From assembly GCA_038521865.1 (NCBI GenBank), contig JBCBKO010000005.1:1-64000 (forward strand): DNA of 64,000 nt, written 5' to 3'. This document shows positions 26,866 through 35,490 of the stretch, one piece after another. The DNA is from CALBPI01 sp038521865 (GTDB lineage Bacteria > Pseudomonadota > Gammaproteobacteria > Steroidobacterales > Woeseiaceae). How positions within the stretch are numbered: the first letter of the stretch is position 1; each line of letters opens with the position of its first letter. A program made the translations under genes and the position numbers. The notes beneath the pieces were generated by a model. The model saw only the letters and a program-made list of their open reading frames with translations, was not told the origin of the DNA and ran no database searches.

Positions 26866-27869
26866 GCGCCCGCTCCCATCATGTCGTAAAGCACCGCCAT
26901 CTGCGCGAGCATTCGGTTGCGCGCTTCCGGAATCACAATACTGCGAGGACCATCGAGAATTCCGTCGGCAACCACCACGCCGCGACGCACGGGCAGGCAA
27001 TGCATGAAGCGGCAGTCTTCCTGTGCATTGGCAAACCAGGGCTCGTCGATACACCAGTCTCTGAGGTCCGCGCGGGCTGCCTCGTCACCAAGCTTGTCAC
27101 CATAGTGCGTCGTCGATGACCAGCTCTTCGCGTACAGGATATGTGCGCCCTCGGTGGCGGCAGCGCGATCGTCTGTTTCGGTCAGTGAGCCGCCGTTCGC
27201 CTCTGCGGCAGCACGCGCCTCGTCGATGATTGGTTTTGGTAGCGCAAAGCCTTCCGGTGCGAGAACGGTGACATCCATGCCGCGCATCGCGGCCATGTGC
27301 ACCGTGCTGGCAGGCACCGCAAGTGGCAACGCTTTCGGGTGCCACGCCCAGCTCAGGACGAATTTGCCGCCCTGGCTCGGAATGTCGAAATCATCCAGGG
27401 TCTTCCAATCCGCCAGGCTTTGGCAGGGATGGCGAACCGCGGACTCCATATTGATCCATGGTTTGTCGATCAAATCCGCAAGCTCAAGGAACCGGCGATC
27501 TGCTAGGTCATCGTCGAGGTTTTTCCGGTCTGCGAAGGAGCGCATGCCCATCGCATCTCCGTACGATGCGATCACCGGGATCGCTTCTCGGATGTGCTCC
27601 GCCGCGCTGCCGTCCATCACAATCCCGTCACGAGACTCGAGGCCATGGATCGACATATCGGGCGAGATAACGAATGCGCCGCCGCCGAGCCGTGCCATGG
27701 CTGCCTGGAATGAGGCGAGCGTGCGAAGCGAGGGTGAAAGAAACAGCAAGGAAAGGACTTTGCCAGCCAGCGCCGTGGGTTCCGGGTGATGCTCGAGTCG
27801 TTGAGCGAGTTTGACCAACGCGCGCACGTGTTCGGTGGGCAGTTCACCCAAATGATGGAAGCGATTCAT
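26862..27869 (-). CDS. argF': N-acyl-L-ornithine transcarbamylase (N-succinyl- or N-acetylornithine type)
   Basis: The 335-residue protein belongs to the ATCase/OTCase superfamily but not to ordinary OTC. The carbamoyl-phosphate loop is SPSLRTLASFQ, followed by VMDGSAAEHIREAIPVIASY, MESAVRHPCQSLAD and HCLPVRRG, which match the Xanthomonas N-acetylornithine and Bacteroides N-succinylornithine enzymes. Ala90 occupies the specificity position (Glu92 in the Xanthomonas enzyme, Pro90 in the Bacteroides one), favouring an N-succinyl substrate. Val299 stands where the Xanthomonas enzyme has its carbamylated Lys302. The ATG overlaps argD. These comparisons were made from memory of the reference sequences. 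Confidence 0.88.
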   Translation of the reverse strand: MNRFHHLGELPTEHVRALVKLAQRLEHHPEPTALAGKVLSLLFLSPSLRTLASFQAAMARLGGGAFVISPDMSIHGLESRDGIVMDGSAAEHIREAIPVIASYGDAMGMRSFADRKNLDDDLADRRFLELADLIDKPWINMESAVRHPCQSLADWKTLDDFDIPSQGGKFVLSWAWHPKALPLAVPASTVHMAAMRGMDVTVLAPEGFALPKPIIDEARAAAEANGGSLTETDDRAAATEGAHILYAKSWSSTTHYGDKLGDEAARADLRDWCIDEPWFANAQEDCRFMHCLPVRRGVVVADGILDGPRSIVIPEARNRMLAQMAVLYDMMGAGA

Positions 27870-29041
27870 GATGTGGTCTCCGCGTCGATTTGACGCAACG
27901 CCGAAGCGAGTAACTCGATATCTGCAGCTGTGATATTTAACGGTGGCAGCAGACGAAGAATGTGCGGGTCGCCACTGGTGCCGGCAAGGATGTCGTGTTG
28001 CAAGAGTGCGTCGCGGACCTCGCGTGCCGGCGGCTCTGTCTGTAGACCGAGGAGCAGTCCTTTTCCCTGAACACCGGTGATCGGTCCGACTACGCATTGC
28101 GCCCGAACTTGTTGCTCGCGTGCCCGTGCGTTGTCGATCAGTTTGTGTTCAGTAATGGATTCCACGACGCTGCGGATCGCCGCGCTCGCCATCGGACCAC
28201 CGCCAAACGTGGTACCGAGATCTCCGATCTGGCAATAATCAGCGACACCTGATGAGGTGAGGACCGCGCCGCATGGGAAGCCACCACCCAGCGACTTGGC
28301 ACAAGTCGCTATGTTCGGTTTGACGCCAGCATGCTCGAACGCGAAGGCTGCGCCGCTGCGCCCCATCCCGCTCTGTACCTCGTCGGCGATCAGTAGTGCG
28401 CCAGAACGCGTCGCCGACTCGGCTAATGCCTGCACAAACTCTATCGAGAGATCATAGGCGCCGGCGACACCTTGCACCGGTTCGAAAATGACCGCTGCGG
28501 TTGCGTCATTGCAGCTTTGAAGTGCCGCTTCGACATCGTCACGCGGCACATAGGTAACGTCGAATGGCGTATTGGGGAAGCCGTACCAGCGCTTTTGGCT
28601 GCCCCACGTCACCGCACCGGCTGCTGCGGTTCTGCCGTGGAAAGCGCGTTCGATAGCCACCACGTGCTTGCGCCCGGTGGCGAGGAATGCGAGACGCAGC
28701 GCATTCTCGTTTGCCTCTGCACCACTGTTCACGAAAAACGCGTGCGTGAGATGTGGAGGTGCAAACTTCACCAAGGCTTCGGCTGCACCGGCGCGCACGT
28801 CCATGGCGACGGCATTCGATTGGAAGGGCAGTGCCTGCCACTGATCACAGAGCGCCTTACCCAGCGTCTTATCGTCGTAGCCGAGTGCGGCGACCGCATG
28901 GCCGCCATACAGGTCGAGAACACGTCGACCCGTGGCGTCGATCAGGTGAGCCCCCTCGCCGCGCACAGGCTCGAAGTCGAGTTGTGCATACACGCCGAGC
29001 AGGTGCTCCCGTTCGCGCGCCTGCAGAGTTGATGCGTTCAT
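27866..29041 (-). CDS. argD: N-acylornithine aminotransferase
   Basis: The class III PLP aminotransferase has 391 residues. It includes VLDLYGGHAVAALGY, FVNSGAEANENALRLA, LIADEVQSGMGRSG and the PLP-Schiff-base Lys in ATCAKSLGGGFPCGA. It converts N-acylglutamate semialdehyde to N-acylornithine, supplying the transcarbamylase encoded next. The start lies one base past the argC stop, so the two are coupled. Confidence 0.94.
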   Translation of the reverse strand: MNASTLQAREREHLLGVYAQLDFEPVRGEGAHLIDATGRRVLDLYGGHAVAALGYDDKTLGKALCDQWQALPFQSNAVAMDVRAGAAEALVKFAPPHLTHAFFVNSGAEANENALRLAFLATGRKHVVAIERAFHGRTAAAGAVTWGSQKRWYGFPNTPFDVTYVPRDDVEAALQSCNDATAAVIFEPVQGVAGAYDLSIEFVQALAESATRSGALLIADEVQSGMGRSGAAFAFEHAGVKPNIATCAKSLGGGFPCGAVLTSSGVADYCQIGDLGTTFGGGPMASAAIRSVVESITEHKLIDNARAREQQVRAQCVVGPITGVQGKGLLLGLQTEPPAREVRDALLQHDILAGTSGDPHILRLLPPLNITAADIELLASALRQIDAETTS

Positions 29042-29042
29042 A

Positions 29043-30080
29043 TCAGCTCCATCCGACCGCAGCGGTATCGAGCCCTAATGACTCTGGCCAGCCGTTTAGT
29101 CGATTCATCCATTGCATCGCGCCGCCGGCCGCCCCTTTCAATAAGTTATCGATCACGACGGTGATACAGATAGCCTCGTCATCGCGAGCTACCGAGATTC
29201 GCGCGTGATTGCTGCCCACGACCTGCTTTAGTCGGGGTGCGGTTGTACTGACGCTCACGAACGGATGCGACTCATAAAAATCGGTGAGTGCTGCTGTGAG
29301 TGCAGCACTGTCGCTATCGGTTTTGGCGGTGGCCATGACCGTCATATGAATACCGCGTGCAAAGGGTCCTGCGTGCGGTACGAAATGCAGGGTCGGTGTC
29401 TGATCGACGGCGGCCGCGACCTGTGCCACGACTTCCGGTGCGTGCCTGTGCGCGAGTGCCTTGTAGGCAAACAGATTCGCGTGACGCTCCGGCATATGGG
29501 TGGTCGCGATCGGTGTCTTGCCCGCACCGGTAGCTCCGGTGACACCGTTGGCAAAGAAGTGGCCATCCGACCAGCCGAGCGCTAGTGCAGGCACCAGTGC
29601 GAGCTGCATCGCCGTCGCGAAACACCCGGGCTGGCTCGCGTGTGGGTGCTCGCCTTGCGCGACGAACTCGGGTAAGCCACGGGCGAACCGATCAATCAGA
29701 TTCGGCACAGGGTGCGGTTGTCCGTAGATGCTGGCGAAGGCATCCGCATCAGCAAATCTAAAATCGGCGGAAGCATCGACGACATGTGTTTCCGGGCGCT
29801 CGATCAGCGGTGCGAGCTGCAAGGCTGCTTGCGCGTGTGGTAGCGCGCTGAATACGGCTACCGGGCCTTCCGGCAATTTGTCGATGGCGACATCGTACTG
29901 GACGAAGGTCTCAGTCGGATAGGTCGTCGCCAGGTGTTCGAACTGTTGCGCAATCGGTTCGCCCGCATTGCTGCGCGCTACCGCCGCCCGCAGCGTCAGC
30001 TCCGGGTGCCCGGCGATGAGCCGCAGGAATTCGCCGCCAACGTATCCGGTCGCACCGAGCACCAGGCAAGGCGTCGTCAT
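29043..30080 (-). CDS. argC: N-acyl-gamma-glutamyl-phosphate reductase
   Basis: The 345-residue NADP-dependent reductase has the Rossmann start LVLGATGYVGGEFLRL, the catalytic Cys in SQPGCFATAMQLALVPA and FVPHAGPFARGIH, all typical of ArgC. It makes the semialdehyde used by ArgD. The ATG overlaps the stop of the preceding P-loop gene (ATGA). Confidence 0.94.
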   Translation of the reverse strand: MTTPCLVLGATGYVGGEFLRLIAGHPELTLRAAVARSNAGEPIAQQFEHLATTYPTETFVQYDVAIDKLPEGPVAVFSALPHAQAALQLAPLIERPETHVVDASADFRFADADAFASIYGQPHPVPNLIDRFARGLPEFVAQGEHPHASQPGCFATAMQLALVPALALGWSDGHFFANGVTGATGAGKTPIATTHMPERHANLFAYKALAHRHAPEVVAQVAAAVDQTPTLHFVPHAGPFARGIHMTVMATAKTDSDSAALTAALTDFYESHPFVSVSTTAPRLKQVVGSNHARISVARDDEAICITVVIDNLLKGAAGGAMQWMNRLNGWPESLGLDTAAVGWS

Positions 30081-31138
30081 GAATCCACCCCGAGCGCATC
30101 AAAGACGGCATCGCCCAGCTGCTGCCCATGCGTCAGCGCGTTGTGACCCGGCAAGTCCATGTATTGCCGGATCAGGTTGACCCCGACTGCGTTGTCGGTC
30201 GATGGTCCGGTGACAACGGCGGGTTCGATACCGTATTGCTCCCGAAGAATTTTGGCACCGCCCCAGGCGCCGACCGGATCATTGGCACACAACACCACCG
30301 CTGTGAGCGCGTCGCGCACGGCGGTGTCGGCGAGGATCGCATCGACACCGTAAGTGCCGAGTAGTCCGTCACCGAGTTCCATGACGATCACATCGGGTTT
30401 CTCGTTTGACAGTTGGCTTAGCAGACTACGGGTCAGAGCCGGGCCGTTGTCGCGAGTTGTGGTCATGACACCAAAATCGGAAAAGAGCATCGACTCGGTG
30501 GCGCCCGCATCCTCCATCGCCAGAATGTCACGCCGCAGAGCGACGCCTGTCGCCTTGCAGGCCGCGACGGTCAGTCCGCGAGCACGCAACCGACTGACGA
30601 TGGCGCAAGCTGCCGCCGTTTTACCGGAGTCCATACAAGTGCCTGCGAGCGCGACAACCGGCGTACCGTTGACTTCGAGGCTGGGGGCATCCGGTAGCTC
30701 GGTCTCGCCGGCACGCGCTGCGACTCCAATACGCTCACCGAGATAGGGGAAATCGAGAACCATTCCAAGAACTTCGCAATCGAACGGTACGCCGAGCTCG
30801 GGGTTGGCCGAATCGCAGTGTCCCATGACGCCGCCGATATTGAGCATTTGAATTGTGTCCCCTCGTTTGAGTTCACTTGGCAGCGAACCGGAGTAGCCAA
30901 ACAGGGCTTTTCGATGTCCGAGGGCCCCGACGACGACATCGCCCTCTTTCAGCACTGCCATCCGCCCGCTCGTCAGCTCGAGTGTGTTGTAGCGCGATTT
31001 ATTGTTTTGAATGCGAACCGCAACGAGGACACCCTCCTCACAAACGATGTCATCCGAAAGGCGGAGCTCTCTACCGAGGTTCAGTGATTCGGCTAGCGAG
31101 GCGATCTTGTCGGCCTCGATGGTGCGACTTGCGTGCAT
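30077..31138 (-). CDS. Uncharacterised P-loop protein embedded in the arginine operon (BioD/DUF1611-like fold)
   Basis: The 353-residue protein has an N-terminal domain with VAVRIQNNKSRYNTLELTSG. Its C-terminal P-loop domain has Walker A ALAGTCMDSGKTAAAC, a switch-like KATGVALRRDILAMEDAGA and a Walker B-like DVIVMELGDGLLG. The layout resembles the SIMIBI P-loop group (dethiobiotin synthetase, CobB, DUF1611), but I cannot name the family. It is locked into the arg operon by overlaps on both sides (TGATG with argG, ATGA with argC). Because no argA, argJ or argE lies here, a part in N-acylation or deacylation is an attractive but unproven idea. Confidence 0.75.
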   Translation of the reverse strand: MHASRTIEADKIASLAESLNLGRELRLSDDIVCEEGVLVAVRIQNNKSRYNTLELTSGRMAVLKEGDVVVGALGHRKALFGYSGSLPSELKRGDTIQMLNIGGVMGHCDSANPELGVPFDCEVLGMVLDFPYLGERIGVAARAGETELPDAPSLEVNGTPVVALAGTCMDSGKTAAACAIVSRLRARGLTVAACKATGVALRRDILAMEDAGATESMLFSDFGVMTTTRDNGPALTRSLLSQLSNEKPDVIVMELGDGLLGTYGVDAILADTAVRDALTAVVLCANDPVGAWGGAKILREQYGIEPAVVTGPSTDNAVGVNLIRQYMDLPGHNALTHGQQLGDAVFDALGVDS

Positions 31139-32349
31139 CAGTCGATCGCTCCTGCTCGCGCTTGCAGAATGCCGGGCAGCGCCCGCACTCGTGAGTAGCC
31201 AAGCGCATCACGGGGCGTCCATTCGCCGGCCGCCTCGCCATAGACGCCCTTGCTGGCCGCCAGCAGGGAGCGCGGTGCATCGACACCCTCAACAAACGCA
31301 TTGCCTGCACGCAGCTTCATTTTGACGCGACCGGTGACAGACGCCTGAGCACTCAACAACAGCGCCTCGATATCGCGGCACGCCGGATCAAGCTGACCGG
31401 CCTCATGAACCAGATCACCGTAAACCGCAGCCACTTGATCTTTGACGCGTTGCTGCGCCGCGCTGAGTGTGAGTTTCTCCAGTTCGCGATGCGCTTCTAT
31501 CAGTAGCTCTGCCGCCGGTGCTTCGAAAGCCACGCGACCCTTGGTGCCAAGGATGGTGTCGCCCACGTGGATCCCCCGCCCGATTGCGTGTCGCGCACCG
31601 ATCTTCTCCAGCGTTTCAATCAACTCGACCGGTTTGGCGTGTTCGCCATTCACCGCAACCGGTACGCCCCCGACAAAATCGATATCCAGGGATTCGGCCG
31701 GCGAAGGTGCATCCATGACGCCGGGCGACAAAACCCAGGCGTCTTCCGGGATGCTGCTCGCGCTTGTCAGCGTTTCCTGCCCGCCGATCGTCACACCCCA
31801 CAGTCCACGGTTGATCGAGTAAGCGCCACCGCTGACCGGCAGCGGCAGGTCGCGGGACTCGAGGTATTCGATCTGATCTTCGCGTGCCCACGAGTTATCT
31901 CGAACCGGTGCAAAGACCTCGATGCCCGGCGCCAGGGCCGCCAAAGCCACTTCGAAGCGCACCTGGTCATTGCCAGCCGCGGTGCATCCATGCGCAATCG
32001 CGCTGGCGCCCGCCGAAACCGCAAGCTCGGCCATTTTTGCTGCCTGCACACCGCGCTCGGCGCCGACGCACAAGGGGTAGCGCTGTCCGCGCTTCACGTT
32101 GCCTGCGATCAGATAGCGCAGCACGTCATTGAAGAATTCTTGTCGCGCATCCACCAACTGGTGGCTGATCGCACCGAGTGCCAGTGCACGCGATTCCAGC
32201 GCCTTGGCGGTTTCGCTATCGATACCGCCCGTATCGACAGTGATGGTCATTACGGGACGGCCGTATTCGGCACTGAGCCACGGGATACAAAAAGAGGTAT
32301 CCAGACCGCCCGAGTAGGCCAGCAGGATGGGTTGCGATGCGTCGTTCAT
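31138..32349 (-). CDS. argG: Argininosuccinate synthase
   Basis: The 403-residue enzyme opens with the N-type ATP-pyrophosphatase P-loop ILLAYSGGLDTSFCIPWL. It also contains AIAHGCTAAGNDQVRFE and the aspartate/citrulline-binding segment GAYSINRGLWGVTIGG. It joins citrulline and aspartate with ATP. Its sequence is the ArgG form usually found with N-acyl-ornithine transcarbamylase operons. ATG overlaps the argR stop (ATGA). Confidence 0.93.
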   Translation of the reverse strand: MNDASQPILLAYSGGLDTSFCIPWLSAEYGRPVMTITVDTGGIDSETAKALESRALALGAISHQLVDARQEFFNDVLRYLIAGNVKRGQRYPLCVGAERGVQAAKMAELAVSAGASAIAHGCTAAGNDQVRFEVALAALAPGIEVFAPVRDNSWAREDQIEYLESRDLPLPVSGGAYSINRGLWGVTIGGQETLTSASSIPEDAWVLSPGVMDAPSPAESLDIDFVGGVPVAVNGEHAKPVELIETLEKIGARHAIGRGIHVGDTILGTKGRVAFEAPAAELLIEAHRELEKLTLSAAQQRVKDQVAAVYGDLVHEAGQLDPACRDIEALLLSAQASVTGRVKMKLRAGNAFVEGVDAPRSLLAASKGVYGEAAGEWTPRDALGYSRVRALPGILQARAGAID

Positions 32350-32804
32350 GTCGCGAGCTCCGCCGCGCTGCTCGTTAGTCGTTCCTGCAACATCCGGCCG
32401 GCGGCGGTGCCGGTTGTCGCAACAAAAATCGTGTCATCGCCCGAGACAGTGCCAACGATTTCGGGCCAATCTGTGCGGTCCAGCTCGACGGCAACGCGTT
32501 GCGCCGCACCGATAGCGGTATGCACAACCACGAGGTTGGCCCCCGCCATCGAGACTTTTTTGACGAACTCGAACGCACCGGCCACGACCTCACCTGAGTC
32601 GGCGGGCGTGGGCAGCCGATAGCCGTCGGGGTTTTTCACCACCCGCAGCTCCCTGAGGTCGCGACTGATGCTCGACTGCGTGACGCTATGTCCGTGTTCA
32701 CGCAGACGACGCATCAGTGCAGCTTGAGTCCTGACAGATTCGCGTGAAAGCAGGTCGCGAATGGCCTCGCGGCGCGCGGTTTGTTGGTGGACATCAACAG
32801 GCAT
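32346..32804 (-). CDS. argR: Arginine repressor ArgR
   Basis: The 152-residue regulator has a winged-helix N-terminal domain (RREAIRDLLSRESVRTQAALM, then SVTQSSISRDLRELRVVK) and a C-terminal hexamerisation/arginine-binding domain with GTVSGDDTIFVATTG. The ATG at 32804 gives the usual size; an in-frame ATG at 32852 lies inside the candidate operator. It is the first gene of the arginine series and should regulate it with itself. Confidence 0.92.
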   Translation of the reverse strand: MPVDVHQQTARREAIRDLLSRESVRTQAALMRRLREHGHSVTQSSISRDLRELRVVKNPDGYRLPTPADSGEVVAGAFEFVKKVSMAGANLVVVHTAIGAAQRVAVELDRTDWPEIVGTVSGDDTIFVATTGTAAGRMLQERLTSSAAELAT

Positions 32805-32845
32805 TGACAGTCTTTTCGATAACAATGCGCATAAATTTATTTTTA

Positions 32846-32863
32846 TCTGCATAAAAATGCAAC
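32846..32863. promoter_or_regulatory. Candidate ARG box (ArgR operator) upstream of argR
   Basis: TGCAT-AAAA-ATGCA is a perfect inverted repeat with the 5-4-5 geometry of the ArgR box (consensus TGAAT-WWWW-ATTCA). It lies in an AT-rich stretch 42 bases upstream of argR and 41 bases before the divergent esterase. On the minus strand a TTGCAT -35-like hexamer falls inside it, so ArgR bound here would block argR operon transcription. An AT-rich flank at 32830-32845 may hold a weaker second box. Confidence 0.55.
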
Positions 32864-32902
32864 CTCTTATTCAGTTATGCTGCGCGCTTTTCGAGGATTG
32901 CC

Positions 32903-33580
32903 ATGTCTGACTCAGTAGTAATGGACTCAGCGCCATCACCCGACGCAACCGTGATTCTGTTGCATGGTCTTGGCGCGGATGGCCATGACTTTGCGCCGGT
33001 CGTGAAAGAACTCGCACTACCGGCGTCGGTGCCGATCCGGTTTCGGTTCCCGCATGCGCCGTCACGACCGGTGACGATCAATGGCGGCATCTCCATGCCC
33101 GCCTGGTTCGATATTCTCGGTCTCGATCGCAGCACGGCCGTTGATGAGGCCGGGATTGCCGAGTCAACGCGGCAGCTTGGCCAATGGGTCGACGAGGCTG
33201 TCGCCGATGGCTTCGCGCGCGAGCGCATTGTTGTCGCCGGGTTTTCACAGGGCGGGGTGATCGCACTGAACTATGCGCTGCGTGAAACCCAGCCGTTGGC
33301 GGGTGTGATGGCGTTGTCCACCTATCTGCCGCAACAGCAGGAATTGGCTGCGGCTCACGCGGGCCGCCAGGCAGAGCTGCCGATCTTCATGGCACACGGG
33401 ATTCATGATCCGGTGCTGCCACTCAGTCTCGCCGTGGAGGCAAGAGAATTCCTGCGGTCGCTCAAGTACAAAATCGAGTGGCACGAATATCCGATGCCGC
33501 ACTCCGTGTGTGCCGAGGAGATTGTCGCAATGCGCGCTTGGCTAGTGAGTCTTCTGGCGCCCGCAGATTCTTCGGACTAG
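32903..33580 (+). CDS. Carboxylesterase/lysophospholipase-like alpha/beta hydrolase
   Basis: The 225-residue serine hydrolase has the oxyanion HGLGADGHDF, the nucleophile elbow GFSQGGVIALNY, the acid in HGIHDPVLP and the catalytic His in EYPMPHSVCAEE, all in canonical order for the carboxylesterase/APT1 family. It may hydrolyse acyl esters or acyl thioesters in the cytoplasm; no signal peptide is present. A GAGGA site precedes the ATG. Its TAG and the convergent NRDE gene's stop share one CTAG. Confidence 0.9.
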   Translation: MSDSVVMDSAPSPDATVILLHGLGADGHDFAPVVKELALPASVPIRFRFPHAPSRPVTINGGISMPAWFDILGLDRSTAVDEAGIAESTRQLGQWVDEAVADGFARERIVVAGFSQGGVIALNYALRETQPLAGVMALSTYLPQQQELAAAHAGRQAELPIFMAHGIHDPVLPLSLAVEAREFLRSLKYKIEWHEYPMPHSVCAEEIVAMRAWLVSLLAPADSSD

Positions 33581-34344
33581 TCGAGGCTGAACTCGAGGGA
33601 TACCCGTTGCGCAGAGGCACCGCCGGGTAGGTAATGCTGCTCGGTCATTCTCACCTGGCGATCACTGTGCACGCTCAAGAGCGTAGAACACCGAGTCCCG
33701 TACTGCTCGCCTAGGATGAAAGGTGCCGATAGCAGCCGCCGCCGTTCCAGTGCGCCGGGCTCGGCGGGCAGCACTTCGTCCGGAGCCTGAGTTCGATCGC
33801 GCAAGAAGTTGAAGTAATGATCCGGGTCGTCACTGCCGAGCAGGATCGCGGAGTGGGTGTAGGCACGCGCTGCGGTGACCTTGGGCCAGGGTGTGTCGAG
33901 GAGCGCGTTGCTCAACGCATAAGTCCCGACCGGTAAGGGACCTTGAACATACCCCTCGGCACGATTTGTCGCGTAATAGAGCGCGTCACAATCGCCATAT
34001 AGTAAGTTGAATCCGGCATATTGCGGCCCGGACTTCTCGAGCATGGCGGCGAACTCGGGCTGTTGCTGACCGCCTGACAACCACATTGGAATCAACTCAC
34101 CGCGGCTTTTGGGTGCTGCTGCTGGCTCGGGTTCACGAAAATTGGTGACGACACCGAAGCGGCCATTCTTATGGATGGCTAGCCAAGCGCCGCCAGCGAG
34201 TGTATCCCGACCGCCGATAATACCCACGGGATCCTGCCATTCGTGTAGCTCGGCGCTCGGCCGCGCGAATGCCTCGTCGCGGTTGGCCGCAAGCAGCATG
34301 GGGATGTCAGCGTGTTTTCGCCACGCCAGCATGATCAGGCACAT
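33577..34344 (-). CDS. NRDE (TANGO2-like) family protein
   Basis: The 255-residue protein starts MCLIMLAW, with an N-terminal Cys typical of Ntn-hydrolase-like proteins, and has the family NRDE motif (LLAANRDEAFARP) and GGAWLAIHKNGRFGVVTNFRE. This is the TANGO2/NRDE family; its biochemical role in bacteria is not settled, although haem handling has been proposed for TANGO2. It converges on the esterase with overlapping stop codons. Confidence 0.9.
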   Translation of the reverse strand: MCLIMLAWRKHADIPMLLAANRDEAFARPSAELHEWQDPVGIIGGRDTLAGGAWLAIHKNGRFGVVTNFREPEPAAAPKSRGELIPMWLSGGQQQPEFAAMLEKSGPQYAGFNLLYGDCDALYYATNRAEGYVQGPLPVGTYALSNALLDTPWPKVTAARAYTHSAILLGSDDPDHYFNFLRDRTQAPDEVLPAEPGALERRRLLSAPFILGEQYGTRCSTLLSVHSDRQVRMTEQHYLPGGASAQRVSLEFSLD

Positions 34345-34399
34345 TAATAAGTGTTCCGGGAATACGCCGAGGCCGTCTTCGACGGCCCCGGCGCGTCGG

Positions 34400-34825
34400 T
34401 CAGGACTGCTGCTTCAGAAGATCACGAATTTCTGTCAGCAACTTCTCTTCTGCAGAGGGCTCGGGCGGCTTGGCTGGCGCCTCTTCCTCTTCCTCTTCTT
34501 TCTTCAGTCGATTCATGACCTTGATCGCCATGAAAATGGCGAAAGCGACGATCAAAAAGTCCAGCACGGTGTTGATGAACTGGCCGTACGCGATCACTGG
34601 CGCACCAGCCTCGGTGGCTTCTGTGAGCGTTGCATAGTCGTCGCCGGTCAGATTAACGAACAATTGGCTGAAGTCGACGTTTCCCATCAGCAGGCCGATA
34701 GGCGGCATGATGACGTCTTTGACGAACGAGCTGACGATCTTGCCAAACGCTCCGCCGATGATGATGCCCACAGCCATGTCGACGACATTGCCTCGCATCG
34801 CGAACTTCTTGAATTCTGACAACAT
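34400..34825 (-). CDS. mscL: Large-conductance mechanosensitive channel MscL
   Basis: The 141-residue protein has the N-terminal amphipathic helix SEFKKFAMRGNVVDMAVG and first transmembrane helix IIIGGAFGKIVSSFVKDVIM, the periplasmic loop, the second helix INTVLDFLIVAFAIFMAIK and a Glu-rich then Lys/Leu-rich C-terminal bundle (AEEKLLTEIRDLLKQ). It opens under membrane tension during osmotic downshock. A GGGAG site precedes the ATG at 34825; an in-frame ATG at 34894 adds nothing recognisable. Confidence 0.95.
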   Translation of the reverse strand: MLSEFKKFAMRGNVVDMAVGIIIGGAFGKIVSSFVKDVIMPPIGLLMGNVDFSQLFVNLTGDDYATLTEATEAGAPVIAYGQFINTVLDFLIVAFAIFMAIKVMNRLKKEEEEEEAPAKPPEPSAEEKLLTEIRDLLKQQS

Positions 34826-34905
34826 ATTTTTTCTCCCTCTCTCCAAAAAAGCGCGCTCTTGATGGCGCGTAGCGGCGCAGTGTAGTCGAAGCAAGGGTTA
34901 GGGTT

Positions 34906-35490
34906 CTAGCTGGAGACGAACTGTCGCGCTCCCGGTCGACGTCGTCGCTCGGTGCGAATTTCGCAGGCCGGACAGACGTGGAAGTCCAGCGCATAGCGAT
35001 CATGCAGGTAATGCGTATCGCAGCTTCCACAAGCGATGAGCGCGAGCATGTCGTCTCTATCGACCGCCAGCATGAGGGTCCATGCCCACTCAAAGCTGAA
35101 CAGCGGCTGTTCATGTACCTCGCGGTAGGCCGCATAGGCTGCACAGAATCGGTGGCCGCAATTGACGGTCGGTGTTTTCCAGCAGGTTGTCAGTGCGCCA
35201 CCGTCGTCGACGGCGACCAAACCGTAAGCAATGAAGAGATGCATCAGTGTGGTTGCTTCCAATTGGTGGGCCGGGTTCTTGACGAAACGAGATAGCTGCC
35301 GCGGTGATTTGCCGCGGCGTCGCCGAATCGTAGAACCGTTGCGGCCAGTGAAGTAGCGCTGGCAAAGCTTGCGGATGCGATCGTCCGACAGGCCGGTGCA
35401 CGATCGAATGGTGCTGGTGCGTGCCTCGAACCGGATCATCGTCAATGCAAGGTCGGTTTGAGCGCGCTCGCGGATGTAACGCTCGTTCAT
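34906..35490 (-). CDS. flhC: FlhC-like flagellar master regulator subunit
   Basis: The 194-residue protein resembles FlhC: a helical N-terminal part (ERAQTDLALTMIRFEARTST), then WAWTLMLAV, and a C-terminal zinc site formed by CGSC and CPAC separated by 17 residues, the four-Cys arrangement of FlhC. FlhC normally forms a DNA-binding FlhD4C2 complex activating flagellar class 2 genes. The ATG at 35490 (AAAGGAG upstream) was preferred over 35511. Unusually, it is not in a flhDC operon but diverges from a FlhD-like gene, and no flagellar gene is in the window. Confidence 0.82.
   Translation of the reverse strand: MNERYIRERAQTDLALTMIRFEARTSTIRSCTGLSDDRIRKLCQRYFTGRNGSTIRRRRGKSPRQLSRFVKNPAHQLEATTLMHLFIAYGLVAVDDGGALTTCWKTPTVNCGHRFCAAYAAYREVHEQPLFSFEWAWTLMLAVDRDDMLALIACGSCDTHYLHDRYALDFHVCPACEIRTERRRRPGARQFVSS

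Noticed and set aside
26862..27869. Annotation as ordinary ornithine carbamoyltransferase.
   Set aside because: The SPSLRT, HPCQSL and CLPVRRG blocks match N-acylornithine enzymes, not OTC, and the operon has no argI/argF.
34370..34387. Inverted repeat GGCCGTC/GACGGCC between the NRDE gene and mscL as a terminator.
   Set aside because: The stem has no T run on either strand, so it is not a convincing intrinsic terminator.
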